The notes under the pieces are model-generated. The model did no database searches. It was given only the letters and a program-made list of their open reading frames with translations, and was not told the DNA's origin. Positions 35,901 through 50,900 of a DNA stretch of 64,000 nt are shown here, in pieces. Numbering within the stretch: position 1 is the first letter of the stretch; each line of letters starts with the position of its first letter. Position numbers and translations under genes: made by a program. The stretch covers positions 24,401,320 through 24,465,319 of the forward strand of contig CM067569.1 in NCBI GenBank assembly GCA_034336665.1, written 5' to 3'. Origin of the DNA: Luscinia megarhynchos (taxonomy: Eukaryota > Chordata > Aves > Passeriformes > Turdidae).

Positions 35901-38900
35901 CACTAAAAAGCCTTGAAACCTCCACCTGAAACATGCAGTTTAACTGTATACTTTAAAGCAAGGATCTGTTTCAGATACATTAGTTTATATATTGCATTTA
36001 ACTTATATATTAGAATATATAATGTATATTCACTTGGAAAGTCCTGCAGTCTGAAAAACATCAGTACACATCAGTATATCCACTATACATTATATGTATG
36101 GCACAGCCAGATTTGCTTGAGATAAATATTTTGTCATGCTGTTTTTGGATCTGTCTCACTTTATGATTTATCTTAAAAGAGGACTTGTTCCCCTAAATCA
36201 CCAGGGCCTCATTTGCTTTGGCAGCCAATAGAGGAGATGGAGCCAGTTCTGAAATAGAGCTGCAGTAAGCCTGGGGAGCTGGCACCCACAGGTTTGCTGC
36301 AGCTCTGTTTCACAAGTTATCTTGTGTAAAACTCTTGGTTTGGTGAATATGGTAATAGGAAATTAATATGGTGATGCATGCTAGGAGTATTTGCCATTAA
36401 AAATTTTTAAAAATCATGCACTTGGGCACTACATCACAAGTAATGTGTTTGCTAATTCCTCTCAGCTCAGGCATCTTTTCTCTTCCAAACATGTAGCTTT
36501 TCCAAACAGCTGCTGCTTACACTTACAGCCCTGGGAAATTGTTTTTTGTTATTTCCATCTTGCTTTGAGTAAGAAATCTTTACTAATATTCTACTGGCCT
36601 TAGGATGCAAAATAGGCAACACTCAGTAGTGAATTAGTGGCAGAAACCATAGCAGAGCCATAATGGGGCTCAAGGAGGTATTTTCTGATGGCTTTTGTAC
36701 CTATTAGATGATGACCTTATTTTTTGGGTATTCAATATCCAGTTCTGGCAAGTGCTGGAAGCATGGGTTTTGAGATAATTGAAAATATTTATTTTAATGC
36801 CTGTAAGAGCACTGAGCACTAAGATCCAAAGCAAGTGCTGTTTTCAGAGTTCTTAATGGCATGTGGTCCATATTTCACTGCTGTGAGTTTGAAAACCACT
36901 TCCATAAAGCAGAAGGACCTGGTAGATAACAACAACCTGTTGTGTATTTATAAAAACCAGAAGATGAATTTTAGTTTTTAGAGCTCATATATAGCAGTAG
37001 AATTCATGCCTCAACAGGCAGCTGATGGGATGTGGAAGAATTTTTTAATAGTAGGTATATTGACATAATGTTATTTATCTACTCCAGTATTCTAGGCTAT
37101 CCAAGCAGTGTGGAATGGATATCTACCTGAAGAAGGAGTTCCTCCAGTACACGGGGACTGTGAAGGAACGAGGTGTACTTCACCTCCTGATGTCATTGCC
37201 TCAGGTACAGCAAAATGTCAGCATTCAGAAAGAAGGAGGTTAGTTCTGCTTCACAAAAATGGAGCAGAGTTGAAGACAAATTTACCTCTGATCTCCATGG
37301 AATCAGTGTGTCTTGTCTTTAGAATCGCTGTACTGAATACAGCATGTGAAGAGAGAGAGGTCTGAATGTAAAATACTGCTTTATTTACAACTGGCTGATC
37401 TGCTGGTGAAATTCTTAAAAATGTTTGAAACAAAAGCTTGCAAAATGGGAACATTAGCATGTTCCTGTGGCATTAAGATGCAAATGTTTTTATGTGTACT
37501 GTAGTTCTGATATGTTGAAACCACCAAACTCGTGAGCGATGACGAAACTGAATTACAATGAGTGATGACAAGGATCTAGATCACCAATTGATTTTGTAAT
37601 GAATTTCAGTTTTCTTACATGAATAGCTTGTTTATCATTTGTCATGGGAGGTTATTGCCATTGTCGTAGGAGTAATAATTGTTATAATAGGCATGAGACA
37701 GCAGCCCAGAGCTGTGGTTATTCCTGCCTTTCGTGATAATAAAAATTCTTATAGTAATTTTTATTATATCTTCTATTAAAAGGAAGCCTGATATGGAATA
37801 ATTTCATACAGGCAGGGCAGAGGTATCAGCTCTGAGGGACCAGATAGCTCTTCTGCGATCAGCTGGAGTTTTTCAGCTCTTTCCAATGGAACAAGAATTG
37901 AACCCAGAGGAGCGCAGGCACAGGGATTGCTCTTGTGCTGCTCCAGCTTTGTGTGTAAACCCTGAGATCACACCAGACGTGCATGTACTGTACCATAACG
38001 TCCCAATCCAATCAGGGAAAGAAGGAAATGGGATCATCAGAAGGACCCAGGGCCGCGCGGCGCTGTGTGACAACCCCGCTGTTTTCCAGGAGCAGCAGAG
38101 GAAGGGGGTGATCGTGGCGGCGGACAGCGCCTTCTCCGTGGCGGTGTGCCACCAGGGCTCGGCGCTGCGGGTGCCCGTGCTGGCCGTGGCGGCGGCGGGC
38201 GCGGGCCGGGCGCGCCTGTGCCGCGAGTTCGGGGCGGCGCTGGTGCCGCACGGCGCCTCCGCCGGGGATGCTCGGCGGCACGCCCGGCGCCTGGCGCGGG
38301 ACGGCGGACACCTCTACCTGGAAGAGTAAGTGACCGCCAGGGAGCGGCTGCTGCGGGCTCGGCACCCACAGCTCGTTCCGTTAAAGTGTTGGCGCGGCCC
38401 GTCAGGGCGCTCCTCGTAGCTGGGGTATGGACAGTTGCGTGTGCCCAGGACAAATCATGTCTTTCTGGGACATCTCGGGGTGGAGACCAAAATGAAACTC
38501 TTCTCTGCCCCTAAACTAGGCAAACTGTGTGATTAGGGATTTCTATGGGCTGGTATGATTCACAGAAGCACTGAATGACTAGGCTGGAAGAGACCTTCAA
38601 GATGATCGAGTTCAACCCGTGCCCTAACACCTCAACCAAACCATGGCACCCGAGTGCCACACCCAGTCTTCTATTAAACACACCCGGGGACGGTGACTCC
38701 ACCACCTCCATGGGCAGACCATTCCAGTACTTTATCACTCTTTCCGTGAAAAGCTTTTTCCTAATTTCCAACCTAACTTTCCCTTGGCACAGCTTAAGAC
38801 TGTGTTCTCTGGTTCTATCAGAAAAGTGAAAGAGACCAACCCCACCTGACCACAACCACCTTTCAGGGAGCTTTAGAGAGTGATAAATTCACCCCTAAGT

Positions 38901-41900
38901 CTCCTTTTCTCCAGGCTGAACAACCCCAGCTCCCTCAGTTGTTCCTCACAGGGTTTGTGTTCCAAGCCCCTCACCAGGGGGCTGTAGTGATGATAGTGGC
39001 TGTAGGTTAATTCTTTAGGAACTCAGACAGAAAGCATTAAGGCTAGTGTTTCTTTCTGGTCTCTCTCTTTGAAGTTTGGTGGGTGAAATTTAATCTTTAG
39101 TGCAGAAGGTTCAGTGGGGTAATGTGGAGCAAGAGAAGGTTAATGCTCTAAGATTTTCCCTTATCTGGTGTAAGGAACAAAACTGATACTGCCTTGAAAA
39201 AAAGATTATTAAGAAGCTATTTCACACATACAGTTAAAGTAGATAAGGATGAACTATTTGAACTACTTGAGGTCACTAACAAGGCAGATCTTGAAAAAAA
39301 AAGAAACCAAACATAAGACAGGCAAAACCACTTAGAACTGATACCTTTTCCCTTTTTTCTTTTATCTGTAGCCTCTTAACGCATCGCCCCCTCCACACCC
39401 GCCCCCCCCCTTCTTCTTGCTGTTGCCTGGAAAGAAGATCCCAGAATGAGCAGAACATGGGAAGTCCTCACTTCCTTCCCATCTGGTGTATTGCCACAAA
39501 CTGTAGTGTTCAGCTCCTCTCTTAGCTCTGCCAGTGGCACACAGGGCTGGTTCGTGTGCCTGGTCTGCACCATGGGCACAGTCTTGGCCCAGACTGGGAT
39601 TTATGGTGGGGAACGAGGTGCTCTGAATCCCAAAGAATTTAAAACACTTTTAGGCTCTTTTGAAAACCAAAGCTTTTCCTAACCTTGTGATTTCCAAATT
39701 TCTGTCAGCCATTTTTCAATTGATGTGTTGACTTCCAGCTGGCTTAGATCAACTATCACGTTCACACATAAGAACTAAATTACTTTATTGTAATTTGATG
39801 TTTAATCATCCCCTCCTCCCTAAGTAATGATTTAAGTTACACAAGGTGGATATTTTTCAGGTTCATGATGCTCCAGGGGCAATGCATGTGTAGAACTTCA
39901 GCATCCAAAGCTGAAGAGCTCTAAATGTACACACTACCACTAATAATGCTAAAGTACCCTGATTTATTTCAGGTTTTGGGTTGTTCAGTCTGTGACTATG
40001 TTTAATTAAAACCTCACAAATGCAATATTTCACTGGGGAAAAAAAAAAAGGAAGACTCCCCCACTTCGATTGTGAGCCTTTTTGTAATGGGATATCTGAA
40101 AAATATTTTGTTAGGTGTAGAGCTGGAGAGATTTCCCAGTGTAATGTATGCCTTTATGGATAGCCAGTCTTCTCCATCTGGGTCTGACACACATTCTTCT
40201 CACTTGCCAAAGCTGTTTGTAAAATACCAGCTGATCTCCCAAGTGTTAGAATGGAACTTCTGAAATGTCCTTTTATTGCAGTTTGGTTCTAGCTTGGATA
40301 CAATCCCTAGCAATTTGGTCTCTCCCCAGCCAGTAATTCATTCTGAAGCCCTTCCTGAAGTAGACACTACGTGACTGGGTTTGGCTGTACCTGCAGGGGC
40401 GATGCCCTGCAGCTGGGTGTGTCATTGTCAGCTCTTCCCATTGCTTGAAATGGCTTGATTTTAATTGCTTGAATGCAATTAAAATACTGTGTCATGAAAA
40501 TGACCGTGTAAGAATTCAAATAGATGAAGGACACTTTTTACCCAGTTGCAACTTCCTGGGAAATCCCAGGAAGGAAATGTGATTTTTCAAATTGGAATTT
40601 AGTCATTTAGCCTGCCTAATTGCTACCTAGGTGCCATGAAATTTTTGCTAACTATAGGGCCTCAGGACCTCATTATAAATGCAATGTGACTATTGCCAAT
40701 AACGAACTCAGTACCCCTGTGAGGATGTGAGAAAGATTCCTTAGTGAATCAGGGAGGAAAGAGTGCTGCAGGTTGAATTGCACACCTTCCTTCCTTGAGT
40801 GCCCATTTTTTCTTGTGTAACTCCACATCTAAATGCTGTTCAAACCTGATCATTTGTGATCTGTTATTCTATCCAACAGACTCTGAGCCCTTTACTTGGA
40901 ACAGATAGGAGCAGAGCCTTATAGCTGGCACACCAAAACTTCACTGGAAAACTAAAGCCTGAAGCCCATCTTTGATGCATCACACATTTCAGAGGGCAAA
41001 TATCCAAGTTTCTAGCTCTGGCTCAAAAATGCTTGTATCAGACTACAGTCTTTAGATTTATCTGCCCTGTTCCTTCATTTTGCCTCAATGGCACATGATA
41101 CTCAGAGATATGATTGCTTTCAAAAAGCAAAAGTTATCAGTCACAATGCAAAGAAAATCACACATTTTATTATAAAAGCTCATGAATCAGTGAACTGGTG
41201 TTTTAACTGAATGTTAGCAAGGAAAACATGATGATTTGAAGCATTGATCAAATTGCTAACAGCTCTCCATGCCCAGAGCAGTCTCATTTGGACAGCTTTC
41301 AGTGTTAGAGAGGCTTTATTGCTTCACTGAATATCCCAAGCTCTTATTCATTTTTGGAGGTCCCCATGTAATTATGGCAGGGGTAGCTCCACAAACTCAG
41401 ATCTGAATCTGATTTGGAAATAAATCTCCAGAATTGTTCAGGAGGCCAGTGATGTATTTTGTCACATATAAAGAAGGAGGAGAGAGCTCCTTCCATATCT
41501 TGATAAAGATAGTAAATACAAGGATTCAGTTACTCATTCCACTATGATTTCTTGCCTTTGTCTTTGGCTATGCTACAGGACCAGAAGTTTATTAATTCTA
41601 TCCTGTCTTATGTGGTTATATAGACCCTTGCCCTGAGGAGTTTTCTGTGTCTTGATATATATGTGAGTAACTTCTCAAGGGCCTTGGTCTCCTCCTTGCA
41701 GGAATTCTGTGCCTCTATGCTGAGCCTCTCTGTGCCTGTCTCACAGTAATAAAAACAGTTTCCTAGTACCCAAACATCCCCGAGTAAAGTAAATCAAGTA
41801 CAGTCATTGGATCTATAATTCTATTTGCCAGAAAAAGCAGAATGTGCAGAGAGCTCATATTTTTTCTTATATATAGTTCTACATTTACGTCATTGCTAAC

Positions 41901-44900
41901 TTGTAAATAAAATGCAAATCAGCTTTTAGAAATAGATCCAAGTCAGTCATGTGACTGTATAGTGGAGTTTTCTTCAATTTTTAGATGCTCCTTGTCCCTA
42001 TCCTTTATATTACATTTGCCTGAAAGTATTTTACCAGTGAATATTTTGGCATGACTAAATGCTTTGCTTAATGCAAAAGTGTCAGATATTGGCTCTGGAC
42101 TGTGGAAAGACAACTCTAGCAATCTGTTCAGTATTTGTGAGGTTGAACACACTTCTTAAATCTCACAAAAATTTCCATTCATCACAAACACTAAATCCAC
42201 TGATAAGTAAAGAGGGGATTTATTTTTGAGGTTTTCATCATAGTTTGGTCTGGAGCATTCAAAATTTATGAAGCTGAAGGAAGTGACGGCAATGGAAACA
42301 TGAGTTCTCCCTGCCAGTTCTGTGAACACCTGATAACAAAGGGGATTAAATGCTCTTCAGTCTGAAGACTCTTTGAGGGGCTTGTCTACAGCACAAGTTT
42401 TGTGCCAGTGGGCAGAATCATGCTGTGGTCCACCTGATGGCACCGTCCCGTGCATCACCCCATGTGCTGCTGATTTACTCACATTTATCTCTTTCTGCTG
42501 AACAATGCCTTGAAAACAGTAGGCTGAATTATTACTGCACTAGCAACTGTGACCTCTGAGGGCTGACCTGTGTCCTTCCTTCCCCCAGGGAGGACAGTGC
42601 TGTGTACCTGGCAGGCCTGGGCACCGTGGGGCTGGAGATGTACGAGCAGGTGCCCAAGCTGGACGCCGTGGTTCTCCCTGCAGGAGGCCACTGTGGCTTG
42701 CTGGCAGGGGCAGCTGCTGCACTCAAACACCTCAACCCACATATTTCTGTAATTGTAAGTTGCCTTTCACCTATTAAGCACTGCATTTGGGTGGCTTTCA
42801 CCACGGCTGTTTACAAAAGACATTGGTATCTAGTGACACTTGCACAGACTGCCTGTGCTGGGGACAGGAACTATCCCATCCCATGGGCTCTGCCTCAGAG
42901 AAGACCCTGTGAGAACCTGGGAAGTTCCTGTCCCTTGGCTGTTTGGCTGGATTTAAGAGAAAAGTGTGGAAAAACTTTTCCTAAGCAAATCAAATCCAGT
43001 TCCCTGTTTTGAAATAATTTCTTAGTGAAAAAATTTGGTCCTAGTGGTAGCTCGCTTGTTTTGCAACTTGAAATTAGTTGTTAATTTGAAGAGGAACTTT
43101 TTGTAGGTTTTGTTTTCTACTTTGGTGGCAACTTCTGTTACAACTGGTTTCATAAAAAAGTGACAACATTTCTCTTCCTCAGGGAGTTGAATCTGAAAGT
43201 TTCCCAGTATTGCAACAGTCCTTAAAAGCTGGCCACCCTACTGAGGACCAGGCCTGCAATAATCATCATTTCTATGGAGGTGAGAAAATGCAGTATTCTT
43301 TGGGAGGTAAAATAAAGGTTGTAACAGATTTCTCCTTCTGGATTATTTTCTTATTATTTCAATTCAAACATATTTTCAGGGAGTTCTTGAGAGTCAGAAT
43401 TTAGTTCAACCTGTAAGAGCAACTTCTGCCACATTTCCCCCCCACGCTGATAGGGTAAAATGCTATTTCCAGTGCACATGAATACTTAGAAATATGAGAG
43501 CATTTGTCTGAACACTGTGCTCAAAAGCAGCTTCTAAACCATCTAAATCTAAGCAGCATCTAAGTCAATGGGAGAGCTCTAGTGTAAAAGACTAATTTGG
43601 GAACAGGTAGGAAAATGATGCAGTGCTTAAATTTTTAGACACAAAACTGTTCTCAGAACAAAAGTGTTTACAAATGGTACAGTTATTTCCATATCATTTA
43701 CTCAAAAAACCTCAACTGTTGAGCAATTTAAGAACATCCTGTTTGCCTGATATTGAAATTTCTGGAAGTTTTGGATTAAATGGGATTTTAGTAAGAAAAT
43801 TCTAATTTCTCTTGGTTGGCTCTGCCTGTGTTGCACCCTTAGCCAGCTGTCCTGCTGGAGATAACCAGCCCAGTGCTGTGCTTGGGTCTCCTGTCCTTCC
43901 ATCCTCTCTGAGCAGTGAACAGCACTGGGCTGCAGGGTCACTCTCACACTGCAACAGTGCCAGTGAAGTATCAGGAGTTTCTTGAAGGGGTCCAAAATGG
44001 CAAAATCTTCTTGTGAGATTTGATCTTTTGTTACCAAACACATCTCTGTTGCATGAAAAAACCTGAGAAACTTGAGGTCATGTAACAGCAGTGTGCTGCA
44101 CTCATTAAGGGCACAAACCAGCCAGGACTCTAAAAAATGTTGAATATGTCTGAAGCAGCCAACTTCATATTTTTGTCTTTTGAAATCTGCAGATGTGAGT
44201 GGAGTTTGCTTTGGCAGCAATTCCTTGCAGCTGACTGGGAAGCTTGTGGATAAAGTTGTTGCTGTGAGGTAGGTGAAGAAAAACAGTGAAATGAGTAATA
44301 CTGGATGGGTGTTGTTGCACATGAAAAGTGTGCTCTACCAGCAGGGTATGGTGGGCCTGCATGTGCAGTGCAGAGCAGGTTGGCAGGAGTTACCATCATG
44401 CAGAGACTGGGGCAGAGTGGGAATGGGGTGCCTTTCCTTCCAAGAGAGGCACTGAAGACTTTGAACCCAAACCCACATACAACAGAATTACAGAATATCT
44501 CAAACTGGAAGAGATTCATGAAGGATTATCAAGCCCAACTCCCAGCTCCTCACAGGACTGTCTAAAGCTAAGTGATATGACTAAAAGTGTTCTCCAAACT
44601 GACCCTTTGGCCAAAACTTCACCTGCCACCACTACCTGGCCTTGCTCTGGGTGCAAAACTTGTCCTTGTGTTCTACAGCACTTGAAGGCAGCCCTTGACA
44701 AACCTCTTCAAAATCTTCACAAAAAGTCCACATTTGTGGAATATACTTACTACTAGGATTTAGGTAATATTTCTAGTTAAAAAGCCATCCTGTCTTTCAC
44801 TTATCAATGAATCTGAGGTGCATGTTCACCCCCAGCATCACAGCATTCTGTAACACCACTTTGGGGTCATGTCTCTCTGGGTGGATGGCAGGAACCCAGT

Positions 44901-47900
44901 TACACATAAATGTGTTGTCTTCTGCTTTGGGGAGCTCATTTGATTGGTTGTGACCCAGGTCTCTTGCTTTCAGGGAGGAGGACATCCTCATCTCCATGCT
45001 GAGGCTGCTGGAGTACGAGCGAGCCACGGTTGATGCAGAAGGGGCCATTGCCCTTGCAGCACTGCTGGCAGGGAAGCTGCCTGAGCTGAAGGGTAAAAGG
45101 TACACAGCTATTGCAAACAGGGAACTGTGGCAAAAACGTGGGACTGAGCTCCTTGGTCCTAGGAAATGGTGAAAATCTGCTTGTTCTGCGGGTGACAAGG
45201 CAGTTCCTGCCCCTGAACTGGCAAGGGGCTCATCGGTGGCAGAAACTTCAGACTGACTAAACCAGTCACAGGTGGTAAGGTTGTGTTGAACCAGACAAAT
45301 GCCAGCCTGGAGACCTGACAAATCCTGTCCCCTTTCCTTGATTCTCAGATATTTGAGGGAAAGGCAGTTACAGCTCCATGAGGCATCATCACACCTGCCA
45401 GGACAGGGTCCTGCCCTGGTCAGCCCGTTGTCTCCTCTGGCTCCCCTTGTGAATCCAGCCCTGTCTGTGGTGGGACAGGAGCTGCTGCAGTGACCCAGTG
45501 GCTCCTGCCCCCTGAGAACCATCCACACAGAGGGATTATCCTTGTGCTTAGTGCTGAACGTGTGCTAAGTGCTGCCTTGCCTCTCAGCTTGAGGACTCAG
45601 CACTTAAGTGGATTGAGCCTTTGCTCAGGTCATGGTCCAGAATGTATTTAAACATACTTGTCCTCAAGACAAAGTAAAACTTCCAGTGCACAGCATTGTG
45701 CACTAAAATACTGCTGAGGCAATTCTTCAGAAGAGGCTGACAGTGCACACAGAGCAGCAACACATTTCAGAACAGCTAAAATAAAAGGGAAAATGCAAAG
45801 GTTTGGTCTCAAAGAGGTTAGGTTTGACTCTGCAGAGAGATTTTCACAGACTAATCACGTGGCTCTTCACTTGCACTTCAAACATTTCTGCACTCATTTT
45901 TTGGGGTTGTGATGAATTTGATAAATGGTTACAGAAAGCCTTGAAAACACACATTGTCTGATCAGTAAGAGGCTGAAACTTAGAACTTCCAGGGCAGAAT
46001 TATGTCAAATTTTTAAAACTTGAAACCTAGACCTAATTATCTCTAACAAAACTCAAATCTCCAGCAAATGCAAAATGAAAACAACATTTCAGACCAATTA
46101 ATGCAGGCAACTTCTAGGCCTCCCCTACCTGCTCACAAAGGATACTGAGAGGCAGGAGCCCTCTGACATGCAATACTTATTGAGGGGAGACCTTAGGCTG
46201 ATATTGAAACAGTGTTTATGATTTATGGCTCCTTTATACTAATCAAAACTCCTATTTTTCTGTCTGTTTTCAGAGTGGCAGTTGTTGTATGCAGTGGAAA
46301 CCTGGAATTACCTTTGCTGCAGCAGTGCATATCTCGTGCCCTGACCCTGGATAACAGAGTGTGCAGATTTTCCCTTGTGATTTCTGACTGCCCAGGAGAC
46401 ATGTCAAAGCTACTGGAGATTTTGGCTAGGGAAGAAGCAAGGTAAATCAAACTAATAGTTGGGAAAATATAATCACAGACTAGCACAAAGATTATTCAAG
46501 ACTGGGAAATGTTTCCAAACATCTCTGAAGCGAAGTCTGTAAGTAATTAATTCATCAATTTCTTTTTTCTTGTTACAGTGCAGAAAAGTTTTTATTTCCT
46601 TCATTTTTATTCCAATCTGAAAGCACCTTTGTAGCATAGAATTGTGTCTAATTCAGAAAGAAGGAAAGACATTTACTCTCCAAGCACTTACAGAAACTGT
46701 TTTGCAGTGACAGGGGATTGTTGTGATCTCTAATTTGTCCCTTATTTGATGCAGAGTTTTGGATATCAAACAAGAACGCACATTTGTGACATCTGAGCTC
46801 TTCACTGTTGAGGTAAGATGAGGTGCAATTTCAGTTTCTCTGATAGTACTGGCCTCCCCTGGTTTATTCTGTTTTCCTGTCTCTTATGCCTGTGTTGAAG
46901 TCCAACAGAGATTGTCAGAGATTATTTCCTCTGTTATACAGCTTGCCAGACACTTAGCAGGCATATAAATAACACAGGACCAGTCTGACCTGCTGTTGCA
47001 ACAGGCTGGTGCAGTGCCCCAGGTCTGCCTTGCACTGCTGCTGGTGTGAGCCCTCCTGGCTGTGGCAGGGAGCTGGAGGAGGTGAGCAAGCTGCAGCTTC
47101 CATCCAGAACCTGAAGAGCCAGCTGAGTAGGCTGGCTGTAATTGTCTGACCTGCTTGCCTTAAAGCAATGTAGAGAACACCTTTACTCTTAAGGAATCCT
47201 TGTTTTTAACTAGAGACTCAGGATTGTTTCTTATCCACAATGGCACAGAGGAAAGCCATTATTCCTTTGTCAAGTATTGGATGCAGAAACAGCAAGAGGT
47301 GTTAGCAGCTGATGGTGTCTCTCAAAAGGACCATTTGTCTCATGGGGTATCTCTTATTTCCACTGGTTTGGCAAAGGTGTGGTCCTACTGATTTCATGTG
47401 TCCAGGTCCAACCTGACTTAGTTTGAGAAACCTCACGAGGAAGTCAAATTAGAGATCTTTGCTAAACAGGCTCATAATTGGGGTGCAGAAATGTTACTGG
47501 GTAAGCAAGTTCTTTCATTTTGGCCTTTAAATTTAATTTCCCACCTGGATGCAAAAGCCTGTTCTATATTTTTCACTTGCAGATATAAAGAAGAGGTAGA
47601 TTAAAGATCACTATAGTACATGATATCATCAATACTCTCAAGCATCTAGGACTTAACCCACATTGTTCTGCAGTGTGCCATGATGATAGGCCAGCTCACA
47701 GCTCTGGGTGATTTGGAGATAGCACAACACTCACTGCAACAGGTGGATGAATCCCTCTGAGTGACTAACTTAGCTCTGGAAACACTTTTCACTGAAGGCT
47801 AGATTCAAAAAACTTCTAACTCTTACAAAGTTTTCAAAGCCATTTTTATGGAGTTAAGCTTGTAGGTTTTATTGTTAAGTAAATTAAAAAATAAATCTTC

Positions 47901-50900
47901 TGTCTTAGGTGGGGTTTTTTTGGTTTTTGTTTTGGTGGTTTTTGTTTATTTTTAGTTTTTAGTAAAAACAGGCCCTGAATGAAAAACAATGCCATGTGCT
48001 ATTCTCTGCACTTTAAACACAATGTGTTTTCACTGACTGTCCACTTCAAGAATCTGACAGTGTGGTACTACAAAAAGGTTGAAGGAAGGAATTTGCATCC
48101 CTGTGTAATTTAATTGGATATTGGATTTGCATGATGGCTTTCAATCAGTCTGGGAGAGGCTATTGGATAATTAGATGTGAAGTACAAAGTAGTGACCCAG
48201 ACATACAGACCTCTGCAGGCAGCTCTGTCTGGTGACATCTAGTGAATTGTGAAGCTGTCTTTGAAAATTAAAACTCAGGTAACCAAAAAGGGTAAAATGT
48301 AGCGTTTATTTGTAAGCATCAAAATGAATTTGCTCAATCCAGGTGCAAGAAAAAATACATATTTTCATAGTAAAGCTAATATCTGTGAGGGATGTTTTGG
48401 TTTTTTCTTTGTTGTTCCTAAGAGCCAAAGACTTGTGTCACCAAAATATGTTAAGCATTTTTTATGTAAATCACAGCATATAAAATAAGGCATAAATTTA
48501 AACCTAGACTAAGAACCAAAATTACCACTTTGTGTTGTACTGGTGGTAATGACAAGAAAGTCATTCAGACTTTAGTTTTTATTTTTGTCTGTGGATATAG
48601 ATTAGGTGTTTGACAGAACACAGCAGTGAGCACAGATGCTGATTTGAAACACTAAACCTGTCCTTGTCAAGATTATTGCCTCAGTATTTAATCATCCTTT
48701 TAGATTTAGCCTTTTATTTCTAAGGGGAAACTTCTAGTCACTTATCAGGGTGATAGAGCTGCTTTGGTGGTTTTTTCATTCTAGTGAAATGTCTTTCTGG
48801 GTTAGTGTTTGTTCATCTAGTGCACACTTGGAACAAACACTCTGTGGGAAGATCCTTACTGATAGTCCGATTTCATGAATAAGTGAGGACTTTCTAAAAT
48901 GAAATTTTATGTTCAAACTACTTCTGGGGAAAAAAGAAATTTTGGAATATTTTACTGGCAAAAATAAGATTTTTTTTTTTTTACTAAAAAATAAGGAAGG
49001 AATATGTCTATATTAGAGTGAGAATTGCCTTGTGCAGAGGGATCAGCTGCTTGTGTTCATTGGAATATTATGGGAGTTTCTTCAGGATTCTACCTGCTCA
49101 TACCTCCAGTTTAGATTCTCTTCCCTTGTGATTCATTCTGGATCTCTTCCTCACAAAAGGACTACACCCTAATTCACTCTGACCTGGCTGGTTAGGGAAC
49201 TACTTCCAAAGTCCCTATATTGAAATAGAAAACTCTTAGCAAGTCAGGCAAATAACCAGTCTGGTAGGCTTCACATTTTACAGCTATTGAAGGAGGTTAG
49301 ATGGGAATATCTAGACATTGAAAAGATCAGAGCTAATGAAAAAATTCATCTGATATGACCAGTTAACTGGATAGAGAAACCTAAAGGACTACCCAGTTCA
49401 AGGAGGGAAGCTACAACTTGCTTCTGTGAACTCTCTCGTTCTCCATCAGTGATATTCCTCAGATTCTATTGGGACAATTTATCACTTAAATTGCTTCCAT
49501 CTGCAAAACCCCTTTAAAACCATTTAAGTCCCTTCAATTTCATACTACTATTGGCTCAGAGAGAAGTCAATGAGCAAAATCAATAAACAGTTTAATAAAG
49601 GAAGGACATTCTTTGCTATGAAGTAGATTAGCACCTTGCCTGCTTAGTAAGTGTCTAATTTTTGGATTCAGGCAACCTAGTTGAAAAAAAGAATAATTAT
49701 TCAAGCTCATCAATTTTCTAGAAAAGTCTTCTCACCACTGAAACTACAGCACAGTCACACTGGCAGGTCCAGGAGGGCTCTGTAAGCTCTTGAATTGCCC
49801 CAGCAGCTTTTCAGTGGGTGGTTTTGCACTGCAGTGGTGGCAGTGCTCCCTCTGAGCTCACTCCTCTCTGACATTATGGGTTGTGTGGTCTGTTCAGACT
49901 CTGGGGAGCTTCACTGTGCTGTGGTTTTGAAGAGCTTGGAAGAGACCAGCTGTAAAAAGAGCATCGGCCGCACTACTTCTCCCTCTGGTCTGTGCATGAA
50001 AATGCTAAAGCATAAATCAAATATTTCCTTTTCAGTAACATGACACGTTCTCCCAGTGGTGCTGGAATTCCTGGCTTTGTGTGGTAATGCCTTTTTTTCT
50101 CATACAGTTTATTCACCTCAGGCCAGAACTCAATAAATTATTTTAGTCTGCTCTGGTCAATTCGAATAAATTTGTTAGGGCCAACTTGCATTTTGTAAAG
50201 GCTGGAAGGGAATATTTTGGATTAGAGTCTCCAGTTGCCAACATATGCCCTGTTATTGCCCTATGAAGGGAGTACCTAGGAGCAGTCAGGTGTACAGCTA
50301 AGAGGTGCAGGAGGATGCTATCATTCCCAAAGTATTTCCTGCATGACCTGGGCAAGGCTCTGTTTCCATGTTCCACTCCCCAGCTGCAAAGTGGAGACAC
50401 TGGGAGTGGGAGCTTCAACACTCCATTCCTTCTGAGGCCCTCCAGAAGAATGTGGTCGTGTTCTTTAATGGCATTGCACTGAGCCTGGCCCTGGGAGGGT
50501 CTGAGTGTTCTGCTGGATTAGTGTCTGCCTTATGTAATGTGGCTGTAGCTTGTTCCTGCCCGTGCCCACCCACCTGCACCAATTGCCAAAAGATAAGGAA
50601 GGGCTCGGGTTGCACAACCAGCTGACAGCTGCTGCACTCTTCTCAAGCATTCCACTGCTCTGACCTTGGGGACAATCTGGCAGCTGATCCCCAAACCATC
50701 AACTGAGCTGCTGTTACCAAACAAGCTGTAATGTGAAGTAATCTACACACTGGGTGTTTACCAAATAATTTTAAAAATTGCCCAGTTGTTGATTTTTTAA
50801 AAAGAAACCCCGTTTTCTAAATATAGAACTGTAACCAGTGTATAGAAATAAAATTTTCACTCTTAACTCCAGTGACTTTCATGCTAACAAACCTATAATG

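Larger units (their letters stand above)
32922..37087 (+). other. Intron 1 of the dehydratase-like gene (4.2 kb)
   Basis: The intron carries a plus-oriented ERVL-type solo LTR (33984-34581) with a T-rich microsatellite inside it. The rest is non-coding with only short chance ORFs. Confidence 0.7.

Noticed and set aside
38012..38514. Several Pro/Arg/Ala-rich frames on both strands around 38.0-38.5 kb
   Set aside because: They are by-products of the GC-rich exon 3 island, where stop codons are scarce. Only the frame matching the dehydratase family is coding.
43702..44322. 206-codon minus-strand open frame overlapping coding exon 6
   Set aside because: It is antisense to a well-supported exon and its flanking introns, has no recognisable domain and no supporting splice or promoter features.
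44797..45528. 243-codon minus-strand open frame across coding exon 7
   Set aside because: The plus strand here encodes the highly conserved [12 protein letters not shown]...[13 protein letters not shown] segment; the minus frame is its shadow extended into introns.
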